Origin: Lagopus muta
Taxonomy: Eukaryota; Chordata; Aves; Galliformes; Phasianidae
NCBI RefSeq assembly: GCF_023343835.1
Contig: NC_064440.1
Coordinates: forward strand, 35,905,537 to 35,969,536
Direction: 5' to 3'
Length of the DNA: 64,000 bases
The notes under the pieces were generated by a model. It was not told the origin of the DNA. It was given only the letters and a program-made list of their open reading frames with translations, and made no database searches. Below, piece after piece: positions 12,861 to 54,472 of this stretch. Each line of letters opens with the position of its first letter. Positions within the stretch are counted from its first letter, which is position 1. The position numbers and the translations under genes were made by a program.

Positions 12861-15800
12861 GTCAGCTGCTTTCACACACATCTCATTGCAGAATGTATCC
12901 TTGGTTCCTGGCCTCTTCTTCAGCACTTGTGATCGTGTCTGATGACCCATAACTATCCCACGAGCTTGTGGCTGTTTGACATGGTCAATCTCCAGGCTCA
13001 GGAAGGACCTGATGCCACGTTTGCAGAGACACTCACTCCATCAGAGGCCTCAGCAGCTCCAACACTTGGTGTCTTGGCTTCAGTGAAAGCGCAAGTGCAT
13101 TTGAGTCACCAAGCCTTGGGTGGCCAAGGACGCTGGGCTTTCAAGAGCCCCTTTCAAAGGGCCACATCCCATTAAGATGCTCTTTTGCCTTCACAGCAGA
13201 TGGGCAGGAGAAGAAACCCAACTTTCCTACGATGAATCATCACCAGAGGAATGATGCAGATGATTGTCAGCTGTGTTGCTGGGGTGATGTGCCAAAAAGC
13301 CAACTTCAGGGGTTGGGAGCCAGGCAGGGTTGGCTGTGCTCTCACAAGGGATGAGGTGTTGGGACAGAGAAGTCACGAACCCAGAACACAATGTGGGTAA
13401 GCAGCCTCATACCTGCAGCCAGCAGCATGCACCTACAGGGGAGGAAGTTGCAGGTACTGAGAAAAGCAGTTTCAGCTACAGCTGGTTTTGCCACGCAGGG
13501 GATGTTTGTTTGTGCCTGGAGGGCACGCTCCTGCAGCTTGCCAGACTTGGCTGTTCTCCACAGCATGGAGCCAGGGTGGATGGCTGTCAGCAGGTGGAGG
13601 GAGGTATTCTGCAGAGCAGGGCCACTGTTTGGTGCTTACCATACTTCAGAGAGGTCTATGACAAGGTTCTAAAAACTCTAGAGAACCCAGGGTGAAACGT
13701 GTGCCTGTGAGGACACCTGTGCAACTGCCTCTCCATGCAGCAAGGGCTAGGAATGGGCTTTTATTGGAAAGCATAACATCTTGTCTGAGCATGAGAAGCC
13801 AGGAGATGGAGTTTTGAGAAGCCTCTTCAAACTCAAGCAGCTCGAGGGAAAACCAATTACAGGACCAGGAATCCCCCACCCCCATTTAGTCTGCACATTG
13901 GAGAGACCCACAGCCCACCAGCCAGCAGTGGCAGACACGGCTTGAGAGAGGGCAGAGGAGCCCCTTCTGGGGGCCACAAGGGCACAGTGAGCCTTCAGAG
14001 GCCAAGCCTGCACCTTGTTTCTCTGCTGAGGGAAGGAGGGTTGTGGGGGGTGGTGGGGGAAGCAGAATTTGGCAGCTCACTCTCTTTGGAAAGGGTCCGG
14101 CTGCCTCAGGAGAAATTCTTGACATAGTTTTGTTGTAGAGAAAGTGCTGACCTGTTCAGGGGTGTTTGCTGAGCAAGTGAAGACGAGCCAGAGGCAGCTC
14201 GCAAGTGCTGGGAGAAAAGGGGCTGTCTTTTCTTCTCTGGGGGTGGGCAGCAGTTCAGGCAGCAGTTCAGGCCCTTTGGGGAAGCGGTGCCCTGTGGCAG
14301 TTGTTTGCATGCCATCAGCAACTGCAGTAGGATGCCCTGATGCTCACTGCCCTTGCCTGCTGCCAGGGGAATGCTCGGACCCCAGCAGAGAAGCCAGAGG
14401 TATCACTCCACGTAAGGTAGTGAGTGACAAAGTGTAAGCTGTGTGTCCTGGCTCCTTGGCACCTTTTGGGATGCGCAGGACACAGAAGGTAAGGACAAAA
14501 CCTTTTAATGCAATAAACGCTGTCATTCCTCCAGAAGCGGTCTGGGAATGGCCAGGGGGAAGATGCCCTCCCAAACCAGCTCCCACACAGCACATGGGAC
14601 ACAGCTCTGGGACAGCTGGGAAACCACTTGGTTTTAATTTTGTGGTAAGGAAGAGCAGGCAGAAGAAATCCATCACGCGGCTATTCAATAGCAAGGCGAG
14701 AGACTGTGTAAGAATATGTGTCAAAAAAAGAAAGAAGAAAGAGGCCCATCCCAGATTTCCCAACACTGTGGTCCACAAAGCCAGAGGCCTCCGCGCTGCC
14801 AAGGGGCTGAAGGGAAATGCTGTACTCAGAGCCACAGTGCAACGTGTACCAAAGAGCAAATAGGGCCGTGAAGACCTCACGCAGCAGCTGGGAAAGAACA
14901 GGGAGCACAGAGCCAGGGTTGGTACTGGAGAGCAGAAGGTTCGTCAAAGGGAAAGCAAACTGGGAAAAAGAGGGAGAGCAGGATGGTTGTGGGCAGGCTG
15001 GAGGAGCACCTCCTGCAGCACCCACTGGGCCAGAAAGGGGTGGGAAATGCTGATGGTCAGTAGGAGTGTGGCCAGGATGGTCCCACAGCACCAGCCATCA
15101 CGAGATGCTCCGTGGGGAGTGAGGCATTTCCTCTTCCCAGGGAGGAAACGGCTCCTATTTTGAGTCCTGCTGGAGCAGGGATTTCAATTTTTTTTTTCTT
15201 TTTTTTTCTTTTTTTCTGAGGCTTATCTGATTGTTTCAGGGGAGATGCCACATATATTCTGGAAAGGCACCAAGACAGCAGCACTGCCGGGACCCCAGGT
15301 TGTAGGGCTGTCTGCTCTTGCTGTTGCCTGCACAGAAGGAAAACGTAGCTGTGGCTCTGCTCCCAGCACAGGGGCTGTGCACACCATGCACTGCCTCCAG
15401 CTCTCTGCTGGCTGCTCTGCCAGGCACTGCTGTGCACTGTGACCCATATGTCCTCCCACCGCATGCCACTGTGCTAACAGCAGCTTGTTAGCATCAAGTC
15501 CAGCAAGCCAACAGTGCTGCTCATGGGCATCTCCCAAACTGCAGCACGGGCTCAGTGCTGTCGCCGTGCCAGAGCCTGCTCCCTCCTGCCAATCTCATCT
15601 TGCATGGCCCCACGTTCAAGGCTCTCCCCCTGCTCAATCAAGCACCTGTCCGTCAATGCAGGAAGCGGGAGGAACATGCTCTTGTGTTAAAAATAAACTG
15701 CTTTTAAAGAGGTCTCCGGAAGGGCTGGGAAAGGGTAGCAGGTCTGATGCTGGGTTGTGGTTTTTGAGGTAGAAGAGACCTGTTCACTGACTGCCTGGCC

Positions 15801-18599
15801 ATGCATTTCCCTTCTTGCTTGCCAGACCTGCAGGTCCTACCCACCTCCACATCCCATCCCAGCAGCAAGCTCCAGGCATGCACTACAGGGACAGAAATAC
15901 CTACTTGGGTCTGCTCCCAGCCTTCATCTAACGATGGTGTCACAGGATGTGGTGCTGACATCTCTGCATCCCCTCACCCACCAACTCTGGGGGCATGTGG
16001 CCCTCCACCTTTCCTCTTCCTGCTCTCTCACCCCTCACCTGAGCCCCTTCCAGTATGCTCTTTCCCATCCAACAGCTCCATGCCCCAAATCCTCATAGGG
16101 GTTCCTCTGTGGGCTGCCCCCAGCTGCAAGGCACCTCTTTAAGGCTAGGGACCAGACCCACGTGTTGTTCTAGGACATGCTTGCACCAGGGCTTTGCACA
16201 GCTGTGAAAATCTGCCCTCCCCAGCTCCCCCTGGCATCACACAGGCACGGCAGGAAGGCAGACAAGTGCCATTTCCCACACCCAGCTGAGAGGCGAAGAG
16301 ACCTAAGGGCGAGCCACATGGATGAGGCATGCAAGAAGCATCTGCCTCGGCCCAGTTCCCATGAAATGCTTTTCTGTGTGCTTCAGCTGATGTGTGCACA
16401 AGTATTGGTTTCCCCGTTGAGTGGATGACTCACGGAGGAGCTGGAAGGAAGGGATGAGGCTGTGGGATACACACTGGGTGCCCATGCCTGGAGGCAGCCA
16501 CACGGGGTGCAGCGGGCACCACCCCACAGCAGGGAGCAGGGGGGACATGTGGCTGGGCCCTTCTGACACTGCATGGGGATCTCCACCCCTGGGGTCATTG
16601 CCCCTTCACCCACCTCCTTCTATCTAGCCTGAGCCCTGCTCAACATGAGCCATGCTGATCGCATGGCTTTCACAGCCCTGCTGAGCCACAGCCATCGGCA
16701 CTATCCTGCCTCTCTGCACCAACAGGAAGGGTGTGGGTGGGCTCCTGATGCTCCCTCTCCCCAGGATCAGCTCACCCCCACGCACATGGAAGGGTAACAT
16801 GCTCGGCCAAGCTCTCGCGTTTGCCAGATTTCCTCTTTGCTGGGATATCTGGGTTTCCAATTATCCCCACTCCCTGTCTCAGCTCCTTGGGTCCTACCCA
16901 AACGCCCACCTCTGCGTGTTTCAGCTCTGGAAGTGGGGATGCCTTTTGCAGACAGGAGTGAGACGCTGATACCTTGTGTGTTACTGGATGCTCGCTGCTC
17001 AGACTCCCCACGGAGAACAACCCAGGAAACCCTCCCTACATCTCACACAGGTACAGACCCCGGGGTTCCTATGGGGGAGTTTATGACCCCTGCTTCTTCC
17101 CATGGGAAGAATGCAAAGCCTCCAGCAGGGTTCACCGTGGTGGATGTTCCCGAGCTGCCTCATCCTCAGGCCGCCACCCAGCACCGGGGATTGAACCCCA
17201 ACAAACAGCGCAGGAAAAGGCTGCAGGCGGGCACAGGCAGGACATCCTGCTACTCGTGGTATTCTGCTCTCTTTGCATTGCTTCAGCCTTTGTTTTCCTG
17301 CAAGGCCGCTTGCCAAATATCGCGCTTTGCCTCCTTGCTCCTCACTGCCCGACAGCCCCTGCTGCTCCCCAGCCTCCAAACACAGCCCCCCACGAGGAGC
17401 CTGGCGGCACCAGGACCAGGACACCAGCCCGCTTCCACCACACAAGCTGCGTTGCACAGCAGCGCTGCTCAAGCAGCCGGCTCTCAGCAGTGCTGGCAGC
17501 CACGGTTCACGGGGTCTGCAGGCGCCAGCACACGGGCCATGGCTGCTGGGGACATTGGCAGCCTGGGACACGCTGCTGCTCACAGCCACCGCGCAGGAGG
17601 AGGAGGCGGAGGCAGGCCAAGCGTGTCGGAGCTCTGCTGGAGACATCGGCATTTCCAAACCCCCCTTCTCCACTGAAAGGAGGGAGAAACAGCCTCGTCA
17701 TCCCGCAGGGTTGCCAGGGTGACACTTGTTGGCTGCTGTGCTATCCCAGCCGCAGAGCTGCTGAGAGCGGTGTGCCGGGATCCAGCACAGCCCCTCTGTC
17801 CAGACGATGGCACTGGGGTGCCCATACGGAGGCCACCCAGAGGCACAGGGTGTGAGGGGACAGCAGGGCCCTGGAGGAGCTGTGTGGAGAGAAGAAATGC
17901 CAAAACTTTGCTGGAGCCTGAAGCCTGCGGGGCAGGAGGCCCTTTGGGCTGGGGCACCACCGCCATGGAAGCGCTGCTGGTTTCCATTTGGTTGGCTTTT
18001 GAAAGAGCTGCCTCCCTGGCAGCTTCCCCCCTGGTGGGCAGCGCTTGTTTGCTTGGGAAAAGATGAGCCTCATTATCTGTCCTCTGCGGCTCTCCAACTT
18101 GAAAGCGCAGCAGGAGGACATTTTATGGTGGGAAACTTCCCTGGTGGCAGCCAGGATGGTGCGAGGAGGGCTGTGCGGGGGGGACGGTGACCTACTGGCA
18201 GCATGGGGAGGGAGGAAGGCAGCCAAAGGGTGATGGTGGGCTTCAGCCTGCCCCAGTCACTCGAATCAGCTGAAGTTTTCAAGGTTTCCTAAGCACCATC
18301 CAGGCCCAATGCCTCCCGCAGCCCCAAAAGCCCCATGCACAATGGCAGCCTGGGGGTTGGGCTCGGGGCTGCCACGTATTGCTTTTGCACAGGCTCAGGT
18401 GCAGCGCAGTGCAGCCTCCACCTGGCAGAAAGGCATCCAGGCTGGAAAGGGGAAATGTAAGAGCCCTGGCCACGCGGGATCACCCAAACAAAAGGCAGCT
18501 CCGGGCTCACACTCTCGCCCCCGTTGTGGGTTTTGCCTCGTGTGTTATTTCACTTAGCTCAGACACCGCCTTTGCCATCAGTCCTGGATCCCCTGGAAG

Positions 18600-18936
18600 T
18601 TTCCAGGCTCGCGTTCCTGAAGCACGCTGCCGCGGGGCACCAAAGTGCCGCACAGGACAAAGCGAGGTGTGGCACTTCTTTTTTTCTTTTTTTCTTCTTT
18701 TTTTGTGTGCGGGGCTGCAGAGAGAAGAAATAGGAGCACCGGAGCACGTCGAGGATGCTCGGGGGCAACCGAGCCGCGCCTCCTCCGCCCAACGCGGCCC
18801 TCGCAGCCCGGTACCGGGGGCTGGAGGCGGGCTGAAACCTCCACGGCTCCGCCCCGTCCCGCTCCGCCCCCCCCCGGGCCGGGCCGAGCCGCGAGGTGCC
18901 GCGCGGAGCCGCGCATAGCCGGCAGCGGCGGGCACC
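18600..18936 (+). promoter_or_regulatory. COL18A1: COL18A1 proximal promoter and 5'UTR (short isoform)
   Basis: The sequence becomes CpG-rich with several GC boxes (CTCCGCCCC, CCGCCCCGTCC) just before the short-isoform start, and I see no TATA box. A T-rich tract at 18677-18707 marks its upstream side. CpG density stays high past exon 2 to about 19.7 kb. This matches the housekeeping-like promoter known for the short collagen XVIII form. The transcription start cannot be placed from sequence alone. Confidence 0.65.
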
Positions 18937-48451
<29,515 letters not shown>

Positions 48452-49467
48452 CGCTGCTCTCTGAGCACTGCACACCTCCCTGGGGAGGTTCTGCTCCCCG
48501 CCACGCTCCTGCCTTCACCCCACTGGGTTTCTTCTCCCCCAGACCTAAAGCCAAAGAGTATCGCCATTGCCACTGCTCTGGCCTGGAGGGGGCTCACCCC
48601 TATCCCTGAGGATCTGGGCAGCTGTGGGCTGGCTGCCTTCTTCCTCCTGTACCTCTGGTTCCACTTCTTTTCTAACCCCTTGTGTTTAACCACTTCAGCC
48701 ATACCCTTGTGTCAGCCACCCGCTCCTCCTCCCTGCTCAAATACTCACCAGGGGAGGCTGGGTGGGGAAGGATGCTCCGCAGAGAGGTTTTGGAGATGCT
48801 GTGCAGTCACCTGCTGGAAAGCCCTGCTCTGTCCTGGCCAGGAGCTCAAGGCCAGCCCCAAATCCACATTGCAAGGGCTGCGGCATCTCCAGCCCACCGA
48901 AGGAGGACCCCAGCTGTCCCCTCCTAGGTGAGGGACCGTCCCGTGGCAGTGGTGGGGTTCCCCAGTGCCCTGCTCCTCTGCAGTCTCCGTCCTCCCCAGG
49001 TAAGACCCATCCCACCCAGCCCTGCACCTCCTCTCCATCACCCATCCCTCGCTGGGCACAAGGTGAGCCCTGGGTTCTGGTCCCCATACCCGCCCCAAAG
49101 GCCCCGCTCCATTTCTGCCTACCCCGGTATTAGGGTCAGGCTTCCAGCCCTCTGTGTGTTCCCCCTGCCCCAGGTGCTTTCAGCACAACTCAGTGGGGAC
49201 CTCTGAGGGCAGTGGGGCAGCCCCACAGCTGGGGCAGGAGTGGGGTGGCCCGGCATACCCTTGGCATGTGTTTACGTGCGTTTGCGTGTGTGTGCATGTT
49301 GACCACATGTGGTTCCTAGGCCAGACACCGCCAGCACCTGCTGGGCCACTGCTATTGTGCCCCAGGGGCCACGGCGGAGCAAAGACATTTGCATTGGTGT
49401 GGGCATATCCAAGGTGCTAAAAAAAAAAGAAGAAAAGGAAAAAAAAAGATAAATCTGTAACTAGCTT

Positions 49468-49473
49468 TTTATT
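49468..49473 (-). terminator. SLC19A1: Likely SLC19A1 poly(A) signal (antisense)
   Basis: TTTATT on the + strand is AATAAA on the - strand, 505 bases past the SLC19A1 stop. I found no other AATAAA on that strand between 49474 and the stop, so the SLC19A1 tail probably overlaps the COL18A1 3'UTR. Confidence 0.5.
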
Positions 49474-49628
49474 ATTTTATGGAAATTATTACCATAAAAG
49501 CTGTGCGAGTCACACGGCCTCTATTTCTTACAGTCTACTGTATTTTGTGTAATTAATGCAATTTAAAGCCTGTGGATCTTTATATTTTTTGTCTGTTGTG
49601 TCCCATAAACCATTTTCTAAAGGCACTG

Positions 49629-49634
49629 AATAAA
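49629..49634 (+). terminator. COL18A1: COL18A1 poly(A) signal AATAAA
   Basis: Canonical AATAAA in ACTGAATAAAGAAACG, followed by a GT-rich stretch. It is the last such signal before the convergent SLC19A1 stop codon. Confidence 0.8.
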
Positions 49635-49977
49635 GAAACGTTATCCTCTTGTAGCCTGGCTCTGCACAGCTCTGCAGGACAACGGGGGTACCCCTTGTGT
49701 GGTACCCTTTGGTGCTGCAACGGGCATCCTGCCTCTGCTGGGTATGTTTGGGCCCCAAGCAGGGGGTGGAAGATGACCCTGGGGGCTGGGTGCTAGCCGT
49801 GTACTGCCAGCATCTTGCTGGTCACGGGGTGGCTGGGGCAGAAAGCTCAGCACTGTCAGAAAGATGGGAGGTGGGAGCATATGCTGGCGGTGACACTCGT
49901 TGGTTGAGCCAAAGTTGACTGAGCCGTGCCAAAGGAGCCTGTCCATCCTGCCATCCTGTCTCACTGGGTGCTGGCAC

Positions 49978-52180
49978 TCAGGCTTGCACGGTAGCTGCCT
50001 CTGGGCTCTTCTCCTGCACTTGGCCCTCAGTGGGGATCAGCTCTGGTGGCTGCGCACGGCGGCTGTGCCGGACGACCATCACCACGGCCATCAGCAGGTA
50101 GACCAGTGCCAGCAGTGAAAAGTAGCCAAAGTAGACGTAGAACTGCAAGAGAGTGGTTCTGCAGCCAGCCCTGTGCCACGACAGGAACCCGTCCTCCTTG
50201 GTGCTCCCCAGCCCCGTCCTACCTGGGGGTGCACAGAGAGGCCCAAGCCCCTCTTGTCAGCCACAATGATGGTGATGACGGTCTTCAGCACGGTGCCGAA
50301 GAATGTGTTGACCCCGAAGACGAGGGCACAGAGCTCTTTGGATAAGGAGGTAGCTATCTGGAAGCTGAGAGATGAGGAGGGGTTGAGCACCAGCCCCGCC
50401 AGCACCCCACACAAACACCCTAAAGCCCTCCCAACGAGGGCTGGGAGTACCACGCACATGGCGATGGGAACCAGAAACTGGTAGGAGCCACGGAAGAGGA
50501 CATAGGCTGTGTAGCAGACCCAGATGTTTCCAGTGGTGTTCATGAGTAGCAGCAGCCCCGCCTGTATGGCTGTCACCACCCCAATCACCAGCGCTGACCA
50601 CAGCGCCCAGCGGATCTTCAAGTAGCCGGCTGCGAAGGAGGCGATGGCTCCTGTGCAAGGGGACACAGGGAACGCCGTCAACACTTCACCATCGCACCAT
50701 GCTGCTCCACCATGTGCTCAAAGCCTGGCGCCATCCCACCCCACACAAAGCATCGTGAAGACCCCGTCCCCAGGGCACGCAACGGGATGAGGACGCCCCA
50801 CTCACGTACCCAGCAGCGTGGAGGCGGCGTCCACCCCACCGTTGTACACCCGCCGGTTTTCCCTGGCCGGGTAGATGTCGTTCCAAAGGATCTGCACGTA
50901 GTACAGCACCAGGTAGTAGCCGGCTGAGTTGAAGATCCACCAGAAGGACCAGAGCTGGAGCCGGGACTGCTTGGCCAACGTGCACACCTCCCGCAGCATG
51001 CGGCACAGCGCGGCTTGGCGCCAGCCCCCCATCTTTCCCTTCCCGCCGTCTGCCTTGTCCCCACTGTCCATCTTGTCCCCACCGGCCATCTTATCCAGCT
51101 CAGTGGGTGCAGCACCATTGCAGGCCGCCTCGGCCCTGTTGAAGAAGAGGCTGCGCTTGGGCCGCTCCAGGAAGAGGGTGAGGAGCAGGCCGAAGGTGAC
51201 GAAGCCCAACGAGACGTAGTTGAGGGTGAGGAAGGAAATGCTGCCGAGCGTGATGCAGAGCTGCCCCAGCACCGAGCTGGTGAAGACGCCCAGGAGGACA
51301 GAGGAGCGGGAGTAGCTGGCCATGCGCTGGTAGCGGGACGGGGCGACGAGGGAGAAGATGTAGGAGGAGTAGGCGATGCGTGCGGCCATGGTGACACCGT
51401 AGAAAAACTCCATCAGCTGCATGGCCAAAACGGAGGTGCCCAGCACCAGCAGAAGCCAGATGGAGATGTGGCTCAGGCTCTGCAGCACCAGCACCGGCTT
51501 GTAGCGCAGGTAGTCGGTCAGCAGGAAGATGGGCACCAGCACCGCCATGTAGGAGTATGTCAGCACCGGCATGATCTCGTTAGTCACCTGCCATGTGTGG
51601 GGGAAGGCCGAGTGCTGTGTGACCGGCCTGGGGAGGAATTCGGCCCTGCGTGCTCAGCCCAGCTGAGCCCTGACCCCCTCCTGCGCTGGGAACGCGGCGT
51701 TCCCATGGAGGCTGGGAGCAGGGTCAGCAGTGCTTAGCAGGGGAGATCCTGCCTAACCCTCTCACTACCGGCAGCCCTAGCCACGCACTCCCAACTCCCC
51801 CGTCCCCAGTAGCACAAAGCAAGCTCAGCCTTCCATCCCACCAAGAACCCCCCGCACCCCAACAGCAGCTTCCAGGCCTACAGGGGATAGCAGCTACCCA
51901 ACCCCGTGCTCCCTGGTGCTGGCACCCGTGCTGGGAGGTGCACAGCTCAAGCCCTGGTGCCAGTGGCTGAAAGGAACGCGCCGAGGCGGGGATACACACA
52001 TCTCACCTCCACCCTCGTGAAGTTCTTGTCGGGTCCCAGCAAGTAGGGCGTGATGAAGCTCTCCCCAGGCCGGATCTGCGTCATGAAGCCATAGAAGCAC
52101 AGGTAGAAGACCTGCAGCTTCCAGCGCTGCTCCGGCGCCGTCTCCACGGGCGGCTTCTTGCCCTCGTCCCGTTGGGGCAT
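49978..52180 (-). CDS. SLC19A1: Reduced folate carrier 1 (SLC19A1)
   Basis: Plasma-membrane MFS transporter of reduced folates, antifolates and, in mammals, cyclic dinucleotides. Coding exons in transcript order: 52180-52007, 51587-50810, 50650-50458, 50364-50223, 50142-49978. Phases agree and give 483 residues. Diagnostic parts are YLCFYGFMTQIRPGESF, ITPYLLGPDKNFT (with the N-glycosylation Asn), LLTDYLRY, VTMAARIAYSSYIFSLV, RPKRSLFFNR, WWIFNSAGYYLV, FRGSYQFLVPIA, SKELCALVFGVNTFF and DKRGLGL. The Arg and Lys positions important for anion transport in human RFC are kept (AARIAYSS, FRGSYQ, LKTVITII). Start chosen at 52180 for its GCCGCCATG context. The C-tail is much shorter than the roughly 591-residue human protein. 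Confidence 0.96.
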
Positions 52181-52302
52181 GGCGGCAGTGCTGCGCTGGG
52201 ACAGGGGCTCACGCCTGGGCACCGTCATCTACGCGGGTGCCGCTGTGCCGGGCTGCTGTGCTTTGGCTGCCGGCGCTCCCCAGCGCATCGCTGCTGCAGC
52301 TT
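52181..52302 (-). other. SLC19A1: SLC19A1 5'UTR part of the first coding exon
   Basis: On the minus strand, CTCTCTCCCCCAG|AAGCTGCAGC gives a strong acceptor with the exon beginning at 52302, 122 bases before the ATG. An in-frame ATG at 52228 lies in this leader but in poor context. The human gene also has non-coding first exons spliced to the start-codon exon. Confidence 0.6.
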
Positions 52303-54472
52303 CTGGGGGAGAGAGCGGAGTTTGGCACGGCATCAAACTCCTCCAGAACAGCAATACAAATAAACCACTAACATTTCTCCCCAGGAGATGTTCTTGCAAC
52401 AATGTGAGCCCACGGAGATCAAAAAGAGCTTTACTTTGCCAAAGGGGGCCCTCCGTTTCAGGCGGTGTTTTCAAAGCATGCCTCAAGATCCTACGGATGC
52501 ACTGTGGTGGGGCTGTCCATCCCCCCACCCACTGCACTGCCGCCTGTTTTAAAGGCAGGGGAGTTTTGCCCCCTGCCCAAAGCAATGTTGCCCTTTGGGT
52601 GCATTTTCACAGGGGCTAGGCCACGGGATTTTAGAGGACCCAAAGATAATGGCATCACCTAAAGCTGTGCCAGAGTGTTACGCTCAAGCAGCAACAGTCA
52701 GGGACAGGAGAGAAGTGTACTGAACTGCCACGAGATTCACGGTCTGCTGGAGGATTAATGTCCAAATCCCTGAACTTGGCACCGTGACTGATTAGCAGTC
52801 ATGGGATGGGATGGGGAAGGCACAGACCCCCGATGACTACACAGGCTTTCAGAAAGCACTTCCAGGAGCTGCTTTTCTGCCTATGCTGTCATGTATTAGG
52901 GTTCGCCCTGTTTACTATCTTCATTCATGGTCTGGACAAGGAGATTGAGCACATCGTTGGTAAGTTTGTAGATGACATCAAGTTGTTGGGAAGAGTCAAT
53001 CTACGTATGGGTAGGAAGGCCCTACAGAGGGATCTGGACAGGCTGGACCACTGGGCCAATGGAATGAGCTTCAACAAGACCGAGTGTCAGGTCCTGCACT
53101 GCAGTCACAGCAATCCCATGCATCGCTACAGGAGCAGGGTCTGGAGCACAAGTCCTATGGGGAGCAGCTGAGGGAACTGGGATTGTTCAGTTAGGGGAGA
53201 ACTCATCACTCTCTACAGCTGCCTGAAAGGAGGTTGTGGTGAGGTGGGGGCTGGCCTCTTCTCACAGGTAACAGCGATAGAGCAAGAGGGAATGGCCTTA
53301 AGCTGGGCTAGGACAGTAGGAAATCTTTAGAAGGTGTTGTGAGGCATTGGAACAGGCTGCCCAGGGGGTCACCATCCCTGCATGCGTTCAAGAAACACAG
53401 AGATGTGGCACCGAGGAACATGGTGGAATGGGGTTGGTGGTTGGACTACATGATCTTAGTGGTTTTCTCCTATTTTAATGATTCTACGACTGCAACCCCC
53501 ATGCAGAAATCCCATTGCTCCATTTCACGCAACCCCACAGCTGCCAATGTCCACATTCACAAAGTTCCCTATCCCTGCCTGCATCTGTCTTCCCAGACAT
53601 CAGGCTCTTGGATGCCTTTCCCCTTCCAGTTGGCATTTCAAAGCCATACGAGGGAGGCCACGTGCAAAACAGAGAAAGAAAAGGGGTCTGCAGCTCTGCG
53701 GAGGAATGAAGCTCCCTCCCTTCCTCACTGTCGCAGCGAACGCCCCATGCCCCGCTGTCCTCCCAGCACTCCTCCCTACCCGGCAGTGCTCGCCAAGCTC
53801 CACGTGTGCGCAGGAATCCGTGCCACCGGGACCAAGGTCTACAAATCCCGTGACCCGCTCAGCGCACGGCTCCGCCGCGCCGTTCCTAAGCCCTATCCCC
53901 AAATAACCGCAAGCTCACGGCCAGCGCCGGCCCGCGCGGATTCGTCCCTACGGAGGGGTCCTGCCATCGGGCTGTCAAACGGCAGCCCTATGGAAAGCCT
54001 TATGGGATGCAAAGGGCTTCTTCGTGCGGGGCTCCGGGCGAGACGCAGGCACGCGTGAGGAGGGCAGCACGGCGGCTGTGACCTTGAGGAAGGGCCGAAG
54101 GCGGCCAAACGGCGGCACAGCGACCCGTAGAGCCCGGCCCGCCTGCGGGGATGCCCGTCCCACGACGGGGACAAGCGCTTCGGGGGCTGCGGTGGGAAGG
54201 GGCCCAGCCGGCAGGGAGGGGTGGGATGCACGACCGACTGGAGTAACCTCCCCACAAACTGCCCCCCCTCCCCCAAAATACACCGCCTGAAGGGCATCTC
54301 TCAGCCCCCCATCTCCGGAGCCGAGGGACGGGTACGCCTCCAGCGCCAGGTCTGAGATGCACGTGGGAGAGGAGTGAAGTGCGCGGTGCCCGGATCCCCG
54401 CACGCCGCATCCCTCGCATCCTCGGTACCGCGGCTCCCTGCATCCCAGTGCCCCCCTGGTTCCCGGCCATAC
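52303..54472 (-). other. SLC19A1: SLC19A1 first intron (inferred)
   Basis: The sequence between the inferred leader exon and the acceptor at 52303-52304. It holds a CR1 piece at 52895-53495 and, near its promoter end, GC-rich CpG-island sequence from about 53740. No coding sequence is supported. Confidence 0.5.
52895..53495 (+). mobile_element. CR1 LINE 3' half with RT remnant
   Basis: 52910-53130 encodes FTIFIHGLDKEIEH, KFVDDIKLLG and KALQRDLDRLDHWANGM. This is the end of a CR1 reverse transcriptase, with the catalytic FVDD motif still readable. After an internal deletion come GGAACAGGCTGCCCAGG, CTACATGATCTTAGTGG and the tail TTAATGATTCTACGA. It differs from the 12 kb and 59.8 kb copies, so it belongs to another CR1 subfamily. 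Confidence 0.88.

Larger units (their letters stand above)
5681..18600. other. Intergenic region between the AHR paralogue and COL18A1
   Basis: About 13 kb without a gene I can support. It holds CR1 LINE pieces (9.2-9.4, 9.9 and 11.7-12.9 kb), homopolymer runs (T-run near 7915, T-rich near 15190-15217) and an AT-rich block at 6735-6925 with many homeobox-type ATTA/TAAT motifs. From about 16.9 to 18.2 kb it is GC-rich, with long open frames on both strands (up to 293 codons). Those frames lack an intron structure, a domain or a composition that would support a gene. The final few hundred bases are the COL18A1 promoter flank. Confidence 0.7.
48452..49650 (+). other. COL18A1: COL18A1 3' untranslated region
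   Basis: About 1.2 kb after the stop. The first part is GC-rich and the last 250 bases are AU-rich. It ends after AATAAA at 49629. A second, antisense poly(A) signal (TTTATT at 49468-49473) suggests that SLC19A1 transcripts run into this region. Confidence 0.75.

Noticed and set aside
14441-14863. 140-codon basic open frame
   Set aside because: Lys/Arg-rich end reflects an A/G-rich stretch; no recognisable domain and no neighbouring exon signals.
16837-17855. Overlapping long open frames (279 and 293 codons +, 224 codons -) in the intergenic region
   Set aside because: They overlap each other on both strands in GC-rich DNA, low-complexity peptides result, and no domain, conserved motif or splice pattern supports any of them.
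52181-52228. Upstream in-frame ATG for SLC19A1
   Set aside because: Its context is poor (CGTAGATGA), while the ATG at 52180 has GCCGCCATG and gives an N-terminus close to the human length.
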